Assembly (NCBI RefSeq): GCF_003065385.1
Contig: NZ_CP023277.1
Coordinates: forward strand, 1,706,889 to 1,770,888
Direction: 5' to 3'
DNA length: 64,000 nucleotides
Source: Polynucleobacter acidiphobus
Lineage (GTDB): Bacteria > Pseudomonadota > Gammaproteobacteria > Burkholderiales > Burkholderiaceae
Made by a program: the position numbers and the translations under genes. The stretch's first letter is position 1. Every line of letters begins with the position of its first letter. The notes beneath the pieces were generated by a model. The model had not been told where the DNA came from and searched no databases. It saw nothing but the letters and a program-made list of their open reading frames with translations. This document shows positions 18,468 to 27,497 of this stretch, piece by piece.

Positions 18468-19808
18468 TTAGGGTGCGCCCCCAACAAGAACACTGATCAT
18501 TCTGCGCATATCTAAGTGTCGTTTAAACGCATTACGCACATCATCCTTTTTGACCGCTGCGACTTGTTGTGTCCATACATCGAGGGTATTGAGTGGTAGT
18601 TGATTCCAAGTAATCGCTGAAAGGTTATCAAGTAATTTACGATTACTATCGAGTCGCAATGGATAGCCATTGATTAAGTTTGCTTTAGCAGCCGCTAATT
18701 CTGCATCGCTTGGACCATCTTCAATAAAGCGTGCAATGGTCTCTTGCAATACATTCAGAGCTTGATCTGCTTGATCATTACGGGTTTGCAAGCCTGCTTC
18801 AAAGGTTCCGGTATCGCGCCCCGGTTGAAAGTAACTGAATACGCTATAAGCAAATCCGCGCTTATCTCGAACCTCACCAACTAAACGAGATACAAAGCCC
18901 CCGCCACCCAAAACATAGTTTCCAACGAGTAAGGGGAAATAGTCAGGATTATCCCGAGTAATGGCGGTCATACCCATCGCAATATGGGTTTGCTGTGTTT
19001 GAAACGGAATTCGGACCAAGCGCTTGGATTCTGGCTCTATTGGTGAGCGTTCCAAAGGTGGTAATGCAGGAATAGCTGGGCCCTTAACGGGCAATGCATT
19101 AATAATTTGTTCAGCAATTTGTTTAGCCTTGGCTGGATCGACATTGCCTACAATGTTCACAATGACTCGGTCTTGACGATAAAAATCCTGATGAAATCGC
19201 GCTAGATCGCCCCCCTGAATTGCTGCAATCGATTCAATGCTAGGGGATCGCGCTAAGGGATAATTTCCGAATACCTCCTGACGAAACCGTTTTTGCAGAA
19301 CAACTTCCGGTTTCGTATCGCCCTCCTGAATCGCAGCACTAACGCGCTGCTTCTCACGCATCAGAATCGATGAATCAAAGATAGGTTTCGATACACTAGC
19401 TACTAGAAGTTGCAGGAGTGGATCAAAAATATCGGGTTTACTCAGTGATCGAGCGCGCACGATGGCTCTCTCACCTGAAGCAGACGCACTAATACTGGCT
19501 CCTAGTTCTGCAATTGCATCTGCCTGTTGAGCCTCATTCAAAATACCGCCCTGCCACTGAATGCCGCGGATCAGCATCGCAGCGGTCAAGGATGCTAGAC
19601 CACTTTGATCTTTCGGGTCGTAGCGACTTCCCGCATCAATACTAATTTCAATATCAACCATTGGTATGGCGTTCGTTTGAATCAAATAAGCGTTTGTACC
19701 ATTGCTTAAGGGAATCGCTTGGATTGGCAATACTGCATGCGCTGAAACTACAAATAACGTTGCGATTAAGCCGATTAGTCCTTTAAAAATAAGATGAATA
19801 CGATGCAT
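18468..19808 (-). CDS. M16-family peptidase-like protein, non-catalytic partner
   Basis: A 446-aa secreted protein: signal peptide ending SAHA|VL near residue 26, then the two-lobed M16 (pitrilysin/processing-peptidase) fold. The zinc motif HxxEH is absent, its place reading LASLTAAMLIRG, while the substrate-binding Arg-Tyr region RDKRGFAYSVFSYF is present. This is the pattern of the alpha-type, inactive subunit that pairs with an active M16 subunit, which is encoded immediately upstream (11 bases). Substrate unknown; periplasmic location is inferred from the signal peptide. Confidence 0.88.
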   Translation of the reverse strand: MHRIHLIFKGLIGLIATLFVVSAHAVLPIQAIPLSNGTNAYLIQTNAIPMVDIEISIDAGSRYDPKDQSGLASLTAAMLIRGIQWQGGILNEAQQADAIAELGASISASASGERAIVRARSLSKPDIFDPLLQLLVASVSKPIFDSSILMREKQRVSAAIQEGDTKPEVVLQKRFRQEVFGNYPLARSPSIESIAAIQGGDLARFHQDFYRQDRVIVNIVGNVDPAKAKQIAEQIINALPVKGPAIPALPPLERSPIEPESKRLVRIPFQTQQTHIAMGMTAITRDNPDYFPLLVGNYVLGGGGFVSRLVGEVRDKRGFAYSVFSYFQPGRDTGTFEAGLQTRNDQADQALNVLQETIARFIEDGPSDAELAAAKANLINGYPLRLDSNRKLLDNLSAITWNQLPLNTLDVWTQQVAAVKKDDVRNAFKRHLDMRRMISVLVGGAP

Positions 19809-19819
19809 TGTCTTCCCTT

Positions 19820-21196
19820 TTAATGGCGCAAACTACCTGACATTCCACGCGGCTTTGCAAGCATTGAACGTGGCTGGGGATCCAAGGTCACAATGGTTAA
19901 ACCATCGTTGACAAAATACGTATTAATTGCGCGTTGGATTTGATCCGATTGAATTAATTGGATTCGCTCAATCATCCGATCCAAATCTCGCCAAGAGACA
20001 TCAGCCATCTCTGAACTGCCAATCTCCATGGCTTGAGCAAAAATTGAATCGCGTTTGTATATTTGTGAAGCGAGCAATTGCGCCTTAATCCGCTTTAACT
20101 CCGATTCAGTAACCCCTTGATTGGCAATATCGCGTAAGGTCTTGACAATACCCTTTTCAAGGTCTTGTACTGTTTGGCCCTTGGCTGCTGTTGCACCAAT
20201 CACAAAAAGCTCTGGCCCGCGGCTAATTAATTCATAGCTTGCCCCAGCGCTATTTGCAAGTCGTTGATTGCGAACTAGCTCTCGATTTAACCGTGAGTTA
20301 TCGTGCCCACTTAAGACGGCAGATAATACTAGTAATGCGTAAGGATCCACTTCATCCATTTTTTTGGGATCCAGTTTGGGAACTTTCCATGCCATCATGA
20401 TTTGTGGACTCTCAGCAGGAGCTTTCAAAACGGCACGCTTCTCGCCTTTTTGTTCAGGTTCGAGCTGAGGTTTGCGCTCTGGTAATTTTTTTGCTGGTAT
20501 GGGTCCGTAGTACTTTTCAACCAATGCTTTCACTGCCAGCGGATTAACATCACCCGCTACCACAACCACAGCATTATTCGGTGCATACCAGTCGCGATAC
20601 CACTGTCGCGCATCGGCAGGCTGCATATTTTGCAAGTCGTTCATCCAGCCAATAATGGGATGACGATACGGAGAGCTAATAAATGCCGTTGCCATCAGTA
20701 ACTCACGCATCAAACTCGATGGATTATCTTCCGTACGTAAGCGTCGCTCTTCCATCACCACCTGAAGCTCTCGCCCAAACTCCTCATCAGAAAATTGCAG
20801 ATTAGCCATTCGATCGGCTTCAAGCCGCATCACTTCTGCCAGCTTTGATTTCTCAATCTGCTGAAAATATCCGGTGAAGTCGCGTGCGGTAAAGGCGTTC
20901 TCACGTCCGCCTACAGCAGCGACCATTCTCGAGAACTCACCTGATTTCACCGTTTTAGTTCCCTTGAACATCATGTGTTCAAGCACATGGGCAACACCTG
21001 TTTTGCCATTCACCTCATCCATCGATCCAGCGCGATACCACACCATATGTACAACCGTAGGCGCCCGATGATCCTCTCGCACGATTAGGCGCAAGCCATT
21101 CTTGAGTCGATACTCATGCGTATCTGACTGAGTCGCAAAAGCATTCCCTGAAACAAGTAAGCCAAAGCTAGCCAAGGCAATCAATGCCTGCTTCAT
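19820..21196 (-). CDS. M16-family zinc metallopeptidase, catalytic subunit
   Basis: A 458-aa secreted peptidase. The start at 21196 gives a clean signal peptide (MKQALIALASFGLLVSGNAFA) and has GAGAG-like purines in front; an upstream in-frame ATG at 21238 would put 14 extra residues before it. The active site HVLEH with the distal Glu in LQVVMEERRL is complete, and the GGRENAFTARDFTGYF region is typical. It is the first gene of the run M16-M16-rsmD-coaD-ferredoxin, transcribed divergently from ftsY. Confidence 0.9.
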   Translation of the reverse strand: MKQALIALASFGLLVSGNAFATQSDTHEYRLKNGLRLIVREDHRAPTVVHMVWYRAGSMDEVNGKTGVAHVLEHMMFKGTKTVKSGEFSRMVAAVGGRENAFTARDFTGYFQQIEKSKLAEVMRLEADRMANLQFSDEEFGRELQVVMEERRLRTEDNPSSLMRELLMATAFISSPYRHPIIGWMNDLQNMQPADARQWYRDWYAPNNAVVVVAGDVNPLAVKALVEKYYGPIPAKKLPERKPQLEPEQKGEKRAVLKAPAESPQIMMAWKVPKLDPKKMDEVDPYALLVLSAVLSGHDNSRLNRELVRNQRLANSAGASYELISRGPELFVIGATAAKGQTVQDLEKGIVKTLRDIANQGVTESELKRIKAQLLASQIYKRDSIFAQAMEIGSSEMADVSWRDLDRMIERIQLIQSDQIQRAINTYFVNDGLTIVTLDPQPRSMLAKPRGMSGSLRH

Positions 21197-21296
21197 AGCT
21201 CTCGATATTGGGTTGCTAAACTGGAATTTCGCTATCATGAATGGTTTGGATGCATGAATTATCTAGTTAAGATCACTCTTTTGGATTGTATCGACA

Positions 21297-22202
21297 ATGT
21301 TTGGTTTACGTAAAACACTTAGCTCACTCTTTACTCGTAACCGAGTGGATGAAGCCTGGTTCGATCATTTAGAAGAATTACTGATCAAAGCCGATGTTGG
21401 TGTTTCGACATCAACCGCTCTAATAGCTAGTCTACGCAAATCGGCCAAACAGCATTCCATTACAAATTCTGAGGATTTAAAGTCAGTTCTGGTTGATGAG
21501 CTCAGCCATCTTTTGAGCGACCTAGAACCCCCGGAAAATCCTTTAATCCACTCTGCGGCGCATACCAAGCCTGAAGTTTGGCTGATTGTAGGGGTCAATG
21601 GTGCTGGCAAAACCACATCAATTGGAAAACTATGCCATCACTTTCAGGCTCAAGGAAAATCAGTACTCCTCGCTGCTGGGGATACATTTCGAGCGGCAGC
21701 GCGTAATCAGCTCAAGGAATGGGGTGAGCGCAATCAAGTACAAGTGCTTAGCCAAGAGAGTGGCGATGCAGGTGCGATTGCACATGATGCTATCCAGGCT
21801 GCCCTGTCGCGCCAGGTTGATGTTGTGCTAATTGATACCGCTGGCCGACTCGCCACTCAAGCGAATCTGATGGAGGAGCTAAAGAAGGTAAAGCGGGTGA
21901 TTACCAAACTGATACCCGATGCTCCCCATCAAATTGTCTTGGTCCTTGATGGCAATACAGGTCAAAATGGAATTGCCCAAGTTTTGGCCTTTCGGAACGC
22001 GATTGGCCTCCATGGCCTTATCGTCACCAAATTGGATGGCACCGCCAAAGGCGGGGTAGTTTGTGCACTTCGCAATGAGTTGCAAAACCCCTCCCAAACA
22101 GGGGGCCCGAAAACCTATGTCTACGCCCTTGGCAAGGGGGAGCAATTGGGTGATTTGGAGTTATTTTCAGCCAAAGCCTATGCCCAAGAGCTCGTAGAAT
22201 AG
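21297..22202 (+). CDS. ftsY: Signal recognition particle receptor FtsY
   Basis: GTPase that docks SRP-ribosome complexes at the inner membrane. The 301-aa protein is essentially the NG domain only: G1 [28 protein letters not shown]3 DTAGRLATQ, G4 TKLDGTAKGG and the closing GKGEQLGDLELFSAKAY. The long acidic A domain of enterobacterial FtsY is missing, as in many bacteria. Divergent from the M16 pair, tandem with rpoH; the ftsY-rpoH neighbourhood (ftsY-ftsE-ftsX-rpoH in E. coli) is kept without ftsEX. Confidence 0.95.
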   Translation: MFGLRKTLSSLFTRNRVDEAWFDHLEELLIKADVGVSTSTALIASLRKSAKQHSITNSEDLKSVLVDELSHLLSDLEPPENPLIHSAAHTKPEVWLIVGVNGAGKTTSIGKLCHHFQAQGKSVLLAAGDTFRAAARNQLKEWGERNQVQVLSQESGDAGAIAHDAIQAALSRQVDVVLIDTAGRLATQANLMEELKKVKRVITKLIPDAPHQIVLVLDGNTGQNGIAQVLAFRNAIGLHGLIVTKLDGTAKGGVVCALRNELQNPSQTGGPKTYVYALGKGEQLGDLELFSAKAYAQELVE

Positions 22203-22238
22203 CTATACAAATCAATAATTTATAGTTCAATCGATCGA

Positions 22239-22265
22239 TTAGCACTCTCTTGACAAGAGTGCTAA
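22239..22265 (+). promoter_or_regulatory. CIRCE operator (HrcA binding site) upstream of rpoH
   Basis: A perfect match to the CIRCE consensus: TTAGCACTC, 9 bases, GAGTGCTAA. The 9-base spacer contains TTGACA (22250-22255), a consensus -35, so HrcA bound here would block polymerase. The matching -10 is less clear. The element ends 37 bases before the rpoH ATG. Confidence 0.93.
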
Positions 22266-22302
22266 AATGGTTCAGTCTAAACTCAAACTGATCTATTAAA
22301 CG

Positions 22303-23226
22303 ATGACTTTGAACACCATCATGAATACACGAAAAACGGGCTCTTCTAGCATCGCTCTTGCAATGCCAGCTCTACCATCCCTTGGAGTCGGTACGATTGA
22401 TGCCTATTTGGCACACATTAATCGCTTACCGATGCTAAGTGCTGCCCAGGAATACACCTTGGCGCAAGAATATCGCCGCTCCGAAAATTTAGACGCCGCG
22501 CGACAACTGGTTTTATCGCACTTACGACTGGTTGCGTCGGTTGCGCGTCAATACTTGGGTTACGGCATTCCGCATGCTGACCTCATTCAAGAGGGCAATA
22601 TTGGTTTGATGAAAGCAGTGAAACGCTACGACCCCAACCAAGGGGTGCGACTCGTTTCATATGCCATTCACTGGATCAAAGCGGAGATCCATGAGTACAT
22701 CCTAAAGAACTGGCGTCTAGTCAAAGTAGCAACGACCAAAGCACAACGCAAACTTTTTTTCAATTTACGCAGCAATAAACTTTCTGCAAATGCCTTGAGC
22801 AATGATGAAATTGAGTCCTTGGCAAAAGCGCTTGATGTTCGCGGTGCTGACGTAAAAGAAATGGAAATTCGGCTTGCAGGAGGCGATATCGCTATCGAGG
22901 GCGATAGCCAAGATGAAGAAAGCTTTGCGCCAATCCATTGGTTAACCGATGAGAGCCAAGAGCCAACTGCCGTCATTGAGCAAAATGAATCCTACTCCTT
23001 GCATGGTCCAAAACTCTTGGAAGCACTTCATGCCCTAGATGAGCGTAGCCGTGCGATTGTTGAAAGCCGTTGGTTAGCAGTCGATGCAGAAGGCCAAGGC
23101 GGTAAGACTTTGCATGATCTTGCCAAAGAATTTGGTATCTCTGCTGAACGGGTGCGTCAAATTGAGGTCGCTGCTTTTAAGAAGTTGCGCACACTCTTAA
23201 AAGATGAAAGCCCAACACTTCACTAA
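22303..23226 (+). CDS. rpoH: RNA polymerase heat-shock sigma factor sigma-32
   Basis: Directs transcription of chaperones and proteases after heat shock. The 307-aa protein has sigma region 2 (HADLIQEGNIGLMKAVKRYD, VSYAIHWIKAEIHEYILKNW), the RpoH-specific box QRKLFFNLR, and region 4 (LHDLAKEFGISAERVRQIE). A second in-frame ATG lies at 22321. The gene is preceded by a CIRCE element, implying repression by HrcA in unstressed cells; hrcA is not in the window. It converges with sco with a 3-base gap. Confidence 0.97.
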   Translation: MTLNTIMNTRKTGSSSIALAMPALPSLGVGTIDAYLAHINRLPMLSAAQEYTLAQEYRRSENLDAARQLVLSHLRLVASVARQYLGYGIPHADLIQEGNIGLMKAVKRYDPNQGVRLVSYAIHWIKAEIHEYILKNWRLVKVATTKAQRKLFFNLRSNKLSANALSNDEIESLAKALDVRGADVKEMEIRLAGGDIAIEGDSQDEESFAPIHWLTDESQEPTAVIEQNESYSLHGPKLLEALHALDERSRAIVESRWLAVDAEGQGGKTLHDLAKEFGISAERVRQIEVAAFKKLRTLLKDESPTLH

Positions 23227-23229
23227 GAA

Positions 23230-23802
23230 TTATTGAAGTAGCAGTTTTAGGTCATGGGCAATCGGCTCCGCGCCTTGCCCATGCTTAACGTAAAGGCGTA
23301 AGTTACCGTTTGGATCAAACACATAACTTCCGGCGGTATGGTCCATTGTGTAATTTTTAGGATTGCTGCCTGGAACCTTGTTGTAATACACCTTGAAATC
23401 TTTTGCGACCTTAGCAAGCGCCTCATCGTTAGCCGGTCTCAGCCCAATAAATCGGGGATCAAATGCAGGAGGGTATTGCGCCATTAGCTCTGCAGTATCT
23501 CGCTGCGGGTCAACTGTAATAAAAATAACTTGCACCCGATCGGATAATGGGCCTAAGGTTTTCATGACCTCTTGCATTTCAACTAATGTCGCAGGACAAA
23601 CATCTGGGCAGTGGGTATAGCCAAAGAAAATTAATACGGCCTTACCTTTGAAATCAGCCATGGTTTTCACCTGACCGCTGGGATCCAAAAGTTCAAAATT
23701 TGAACCAAATGATTTACTGCCGGTAATATCAACGTTCTTAAAGCTAGGCTTTGAACAAGCTGCCAACAAAAACACGGTAAATAAAAGAACTAGTTTTTTC
23801 AT
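23230..23802 (-). CDS. SCO1/SenC copper chaperone lipoprotein
   Basis: Delivers copper to the CuA centre of cytochrome oxidase subunit II. The 190-aa protein starts with a lipoprotein signal (lipobox LLAAC, Cys16), and has the copper ligands C65 and C69 in THCPDVCP plus the conserved His in MDHTAGSYVF. It is the last gene of the cox cluster, three bases after ctaB. Thioredoxin fold, membrane-anchored, periplasmic. Confidence 0.95.
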   Translation of the reverse strand: MKKLVLLFTVFLLAACSKPSFKNVDITGSKSFGSNFELLDPSGQVKTMADFKGKAVLIFFGYTHCPDVCPATLVEMQEVMKTLGPLSDRVQVIFITVDPQRDTAELMAQYPPAFDPRFIGLRPANDEALAKVAKDFKVYYNKVPGSNPKNYTMDHTAGSYVFDPNGNLRLYVKHGQGAEPIAHDLKLLLQ

Positions 23803-23805
23803 GGG

Positions 23806-24690
23806 CTATAAGTAATGATCGATTAGGATAGCAGCAAACAATAAAGCTAAATAACTAATTGAATACTTAAATGTCTTGCGAGCCAATTGATCGCTATAGT
23901 CTTGATAGAGGCGGATTGCATACATCACAAAAATACCGCTAAGAATCAGGGCGCAAACCAAATAGAATAAGCCGCTCATTCCATAGACATACGGAAGAAT
24001 CGAGGCTGCCAATAAGATGAGCGTATAGAGCAAGATATTCAGTAAGGTAAATCGCTCACCATGAGTGACTGGTAACATTGGCAAGCCTGCCTGAACATAA
24101 TCTTCGCGTCGATAAAGAGCCAATGCCCAAAAATGCGGTGGGGTCCACACAAAAATGATCAGAACCAATAACCATGCTTCTGCTGATAATTGATTAGTAA
24201 CAGCTACCCAACCTAATGCGGGTGGCATGGCACCAGAAAGCCCACCAATCACGATGTTTTGGGGGGTTGCCGGCTTTAAGAACCAGGTATAAATAACGGC
24301 ATACCCCACAAAGGTTGCAAAGGTAAGCCACATCGTTAGTGGATTGGTATAAATCCACAGAACCGCCATCCCCGCGGCCCCCAAAATGCAAGAGAAAATA
24401 ATAATTTGCCAAGGGGTAATCTCGCCCGTTGCCGAGGGGCGCCATGCGGTTCGACGCATTTTGGCATCCACTGCCTGCTCAATCAGACAGTTCACTGCAA
24501 AGGCTGCGCCCGCAAGCAACCAAATGCCAATCGACCCACCAATTAATATCGACCAGGGAACCATTCCGGGGGTTGCCAAAAACATGCCAATAATGGCGCA
24601 AAATACCGCAAGCTGAGTGACCCTTGGCTTGGTTAGTACCCAGTACTGCCTCCAACGAGGCATGGGAGGACGAACAAAATCAGTGCTCAT
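23806..24690 (-). CDS. ctaB: Protoheme IX farnesyltransferase (heme O synthase)
   Basis: Converts heme B to heme O by farnesylation, first step toward heme A. The 294-aa polytopic protein (about nine hydrophobic segments) has the UbiA-family motif [15 protein letters not shown] with the Asp-rich signature, followed by RPSATGEI. It overlaps ctaA by 4 bases (its ATG sits in the ctaA stop), so heme O and heme A synthases are translationally coupled. Also called CyoE or COX10. Confidence 0.96.
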   Translation of the reverse strand: MSTDFVRPPMPRWRQYWVLTKPRVTQLAVFCAIIGMFLATPGMVPWSILIGGSIGIWLLAGAAFAVNCLIEQAVDAKMRRTAWRPSATGEITPWQIIIFSCILGAAGMAVLWIYTNPLTMWLTFATFVGYAVIYTWFLKPATPQNIVIGGLSGAMPPALGWVAVTNQLSAEAWLLVLIIFVWTPPHFWALALYRREDYVQAGLPMLPVTHGERFTLLNILLYTLILLAASILPYVYGMSGLFYLVCALILSGIFVMYAIRLYQDYSDQLARKTFKYSISYLALLFAAILIDHYL

Positions 24691-25811
24691 GCAGACCCTC
24701 GTTGCAAGGGCTTACCGGATAAAAAATAGTTATTACTCCACGCACTTAAGCGCACCAAGCAAAATAGAATGGCTGCCGCACCACTGGTATGCAATAAAGC
24801 AGCCACTAATGGCCATTGAAAGACTACATTGGATATACCGGTTGCGATTTGCAATGCAAGCAATGCAATGATGGCTTTCCCCCAAAATTGAACCTTTGGC
24901 TCCGGATATCGAATGACTTTTATAGCAACGAAGAGTAAAACGGCGGAGGCAAAAATAGCTCCGACGCGATGGGTCCAGTGGATTGTGACTAATGCTGCCA
25001 TCGGGATCATCTCACCGGATTTAGCCTCACCCAAATCGCGCCATAAGAAAAATGCATTTTGCCAATCCATATTGGGATACCAAACACCCATACAAGTTGG
25101 AAAATCAGGGCAAGCCAAAACAGCATAGTTGGTACTAACCCACGCCCCTAGAAAAATTTGAGCAAAGAGCGCAACGATAGCAATGAGTACAAGACCACCA
25201 GATAGGCTTGAGATCGTCCTGGAATCACTTGAATAGCGAGCATCATTACGTTGCGCAAACCACACCATGCTGGCAAATAATATCAATGCCAAAATGAGAT
25301 GCATGCTCACAATGATTGGTTGAAGCTTGAGGGTCACGGTCCAGGCTCCAAATGCACCCTGCAAACAAACCAAGACCAGCAAAAACAAACTGCCTCTAAT
25401 TGCTAAGGAACGGCCTGCGCTGGGCTGCTTAAATGCCATGATGACTTGAATAATGATTAAAAACCCAACGCTCATTGCCAAATAGCGATGAATCATTTCA
25501 ACCCATGCTTTAAAGACCGTTACCGGCCCTGTGGGCATTGCAGCTTCTGCCGCCCGAATTTCTTCAATGGCACGAAAGGGATTGGATGTGCCATAGCAAC
25601 CCGGCCAATCTGGACACCCTAAACCAGAATCACTTAAACGAGTAAATGCACCAAACAAAATCAGGTCAAAGGTTAGAAAAACGATGGTCCAATTGAGCTT
25701 TTGAAATAGCCCCATTCCTTTTTTAAAATAAAGGAATGCCAACGGTAAGCCAGCGATCAGGAGGGCGATTCCGGCAAGCTCTAAAACCATTAGAGCCATT
25801 TCAGACATCAT
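24687..25811 (-). CDS. ctaA: Heme A synthase (CtaA/COX15)
   Basis: Oxidises heme O to heme A for the aa3-type oxidase. The 374-aa membrane protein has about eight hydrophobic segments, the conserved [20 protein letters not shown] loop, heme-ligand histidines ([32 protein letters not shown]) and a second cysteine-containing loop [13 protein letters not shown]. The start codon overlaps the preceding gene's stop; a second Met one codon later (25808) is possible. Confidence 0.95.
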   Translation of the reverse strand: MMSEMALMVLELAGIALLIAGLPLAFLYFKKGMGLFQKLNWTIVFLTFDLILFGAFTRLSDSGLGCPDWPGCYGTSNPFRAIEEIRAAEAAMPTGPVTVFKAWVEMIHRYLAMSVGFLIIIQVIMAFKQPSAGRSLAIRGSLFLLVLVCLQGAFGAWTVTLKLQPIIVSMHLILALILFASMVWFAQRNDARYSSDSRTISSLSGGLVLIAIVALFAQIFLGAWVSTNYAVLACPDFPTCMGVWYPNMDWQNAFFLWRDLGEAKSGEMIPMAALVTIHWTHRVGAIFASAVLLFVAIKVIRYPEPKVQFWGKAIIALLALQIATGISNVVFQWPLVAALLHTSGAAAILFCLVRLSAWSNNYFLSGKPLQRGSA

Positions 25812-26461
25812 ATCTTCTCACCCTTGCGATTTAACTTGAGAAGACGCTCAATATCTTTACGAATCTTCACAAAGTCACTCGAGCTGGTTTTGTCGGGGAA
25901 GACCATCATCTTCTCACCACTCGGATCAATCAGAGCAATGCCTTGGCCTAGATTTTGAGTATTTAACCAAGCTTGCCAACCAGCCTCATTTTTTGGATCG
26001 GGAGCGGGAATAATGTAAAACCCAGCATTCTCTTGATCATAGGCCTTCTGAATATCCTCCTCAACCGGGCCACGATCATTTACAACCCATACTAATTGCA
26101 AACGATTTTTGTGTTTACCAAGCGCTAAGCGTACCTGACGCATTAGATATAAAACCTCAATACAGGCATCATTCCCTTTTTTGCACTCGCTGGCTGGTCT
26201 TGCCACCATCAGGGTCCACTTGCCATTGAATGGAATCTCAAACCAGCTGGGGTTAATTGGCTGTGGCGGCACAATCAAGGTACCGTAATTGGTCTTTCCA
26301 CCCTCAGGCTTATAAACGTAGTAAGCCAAATACGATGCGATCACTGGCGATGCACATGCGAGTAGCACCAATATCATTTGAATCCGGCCACGACGAGTTC
26401 GGACATCCAATGCCTTTTTATCAAGCTGACTCGCCGGAATTAATAAATCTTGATCACTCAC
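25808..26461 (-). CDS. Membrane-anchored SCO/thioredoxin-fold-like cox assembly protein
   Basis: A 217-aa protein of the cox cluster found in this position in many Burkholderiales. One hydrophobic segment lies at about residues 28-50 with the rest periplasmic. The soluble part resembles an SCO/thioredoxin fold: a strand KWTLMVARP, two cysteines (C93 and C100, spacing C-x6-C rather than the SCO CxxxC), strand LQLVWVVND, and IALIDPSGEKMMVFP. Role in copper or heme delivery is inferred from location between SURF1 and ctaA. No catalytic or metal motif can be assigned with certainty. Confidence 0.7.
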   Translation of the reverse strand: MSDQDLLIPASQLDKKALDVRTRRGRIQMILVLLACASPVIASYLAYYVYKPEGGKTNYGTLIVPPQPINPSWFEIPFNGKWTLMVARPASECKKGNDACIEVLYLMRQVRLALGKHKNRLQLVWVVNDRGPVEEDIQKAYDQENAGFYIIPAPDPKNEAGWQAWLNTQNLGQGIALIDPSGEKMMVFPDKTSSSDFVKIRKDIERLLKLNRKGEKI

Positions 26462-26474
26462 CGCTGTATAACCC

Positions 26475-27242
26475 CTATGAACTTGATTTACCTTGATTGC
26501 GATATCGCATAAAGCCGGTTGTGAACCAAAATGCTAGCGCGGCCGCACCTAAAGAAAACCATTGGAAAGCATAAGCATAATGGCGATCGACGCCTGTCGT
26601 TGCTACAGGCCAAATTCGGGATAATCCATCACCTTCATCTGGGTCATTTTGACGAATAATGAAGGGCAATTGTGGGTACGTCATTCGGCCTGCCTCATAG
26701 GTCAAGTCTAAATTTTGCTGAATCCGGGGTGAGGCTTGACTATTGGGTTGATTGCCAAGCTCTAGCACCCTTCCTGGGCCGGCTAATGCAACACCCTCGA
26801 TGACTACACTCTCCTTAGGTGTTGTAATGCCTGGCAATATCAATCGATCTTGATTATTTCTGGGGGCCCACCCTCGGTTAACCCAAACAACGCGCCCCTC
26901 CTGACCATCGAGTAATAGTGGCATCAACACATAAAATCCAGATTGGGTCTGCCCCGTTTGGGGCTTTAGGCTCGGACGATTGTCGAGCCAAACGACCTCA
27001 TTGGGCAAAAAACGACCACGCGCTCGCACCGGCCTAAACTCAGTCTCTGAAAGGGTCCAATTTTTGGCATTCAGATCAATCTGCTCTCGAGCGGCCATGG
27101 CGCTGATTTGGTTAGCGAGGATTATTTTTTGATCCGCACGACTGAGCTGCCAGCGGCCAGCCAAAATACCTATTGCAAGAACGATCAGCATCGCAATGGT
27201 TGCGACTCTTCGCTCTACAATAAGGACTCGAAATAAACTCAA
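26475..27242 (-). CDS. SURF1 family cytochrome oxidase assembly protein
   Basis: Assists heme a3 insertion into oxidase subunit I. The 255-aa protein has the expected two transmembrane segments, one at about residues 13-30 and one near the C-terminus (YAFQWFSLGAAALAFWF), with a periplasmic loop containing VWLDNRPSLKPQTGQTQSG, LLLDGQEGRVVWVNRGWAP. The start is TTG at 27242, since no ATG before the first membrane segment exists in frame; this is a weak start and may shift. Confidence 0.92.
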   Translation of the reverse strand: MSLFRVLIVERRVATIAMLIVLAIGILAGRWQLSRADQKIILANQISAMAAREQIDLNAKNWTLSETEFRPVRARGRFLPNEVVWLDNRPSLKPQTGQTQSGFYVLMPLLLDGQEGRVVWVNRGWAPRNNQDRLILPGITTPKESVVIEGVALAGPGRVLELGNQPNSQASPRIQQNLDLTYEAGRMTYPQLPFIIRQNDPDEGDGLSRIWPVATTGVDRHYAYAFQWFSLGAAALAFWFTTGFMRYRNQGKSSS

Positions 27243-27257
27243 GGGTTTGGCACCAAT

Positions 27258-27467
27258 ATGAAATGGCTAATTGTTCTAATTCTGTTGGTCATCATTGCAA
27301 GCTTAGGATCAGCACTGTATTTCATGATGAAAGACAAGGGCAATAGCTCCAGGATGGTTCACTCGCTGATGCTCAGAATTGGTTTATCGATTGCACTATT
27401 CATTGGGATTTGGATTGCCCATTACTTTGGACTCATTGAGTCCACTGGCCTGAAAGTGCCTCAATAG
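27258..27467 (+). CDS. Twin transmembrane protein (DUF2909)
   Basis: A 69-aa protein made almost entirely of two hydrophobic helices (about residues 3-24 and 40-60) separated by a charged MMKDKGNSS turn. It matches the small twin-TM family found inside betaproteobacterial cox clusters between ctaE and surf1. It lies on the opposite strand to all other cox genes, divergent from surf1 by 15 bases. Function unknown. Confidence 0.85.
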   Translation: MKWLIVLILLVIIASLGSALYFMMKDKGNSSRMVHSLMLRIGLSIALFIGIWIAHYFGLIESTGLKVPQ

Positions 27468-27489
27468 GCGGCAACAAGTGCTGCCGCCT
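27466..27489. terminator. Hairpin between twin-TM gene and ctaE
   Basis: Perfect 8-bp stem AGGCGGCA / TGCCGCCT with an 8-base loop, starting at the twin-TM stop codon and ending 8 bases from the end of convergent ctaE. It has no T-run on either side, so termination is plausible but not classical. Confidence 0.5.
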
Positions 27490-27497
27490 TATCGCCA

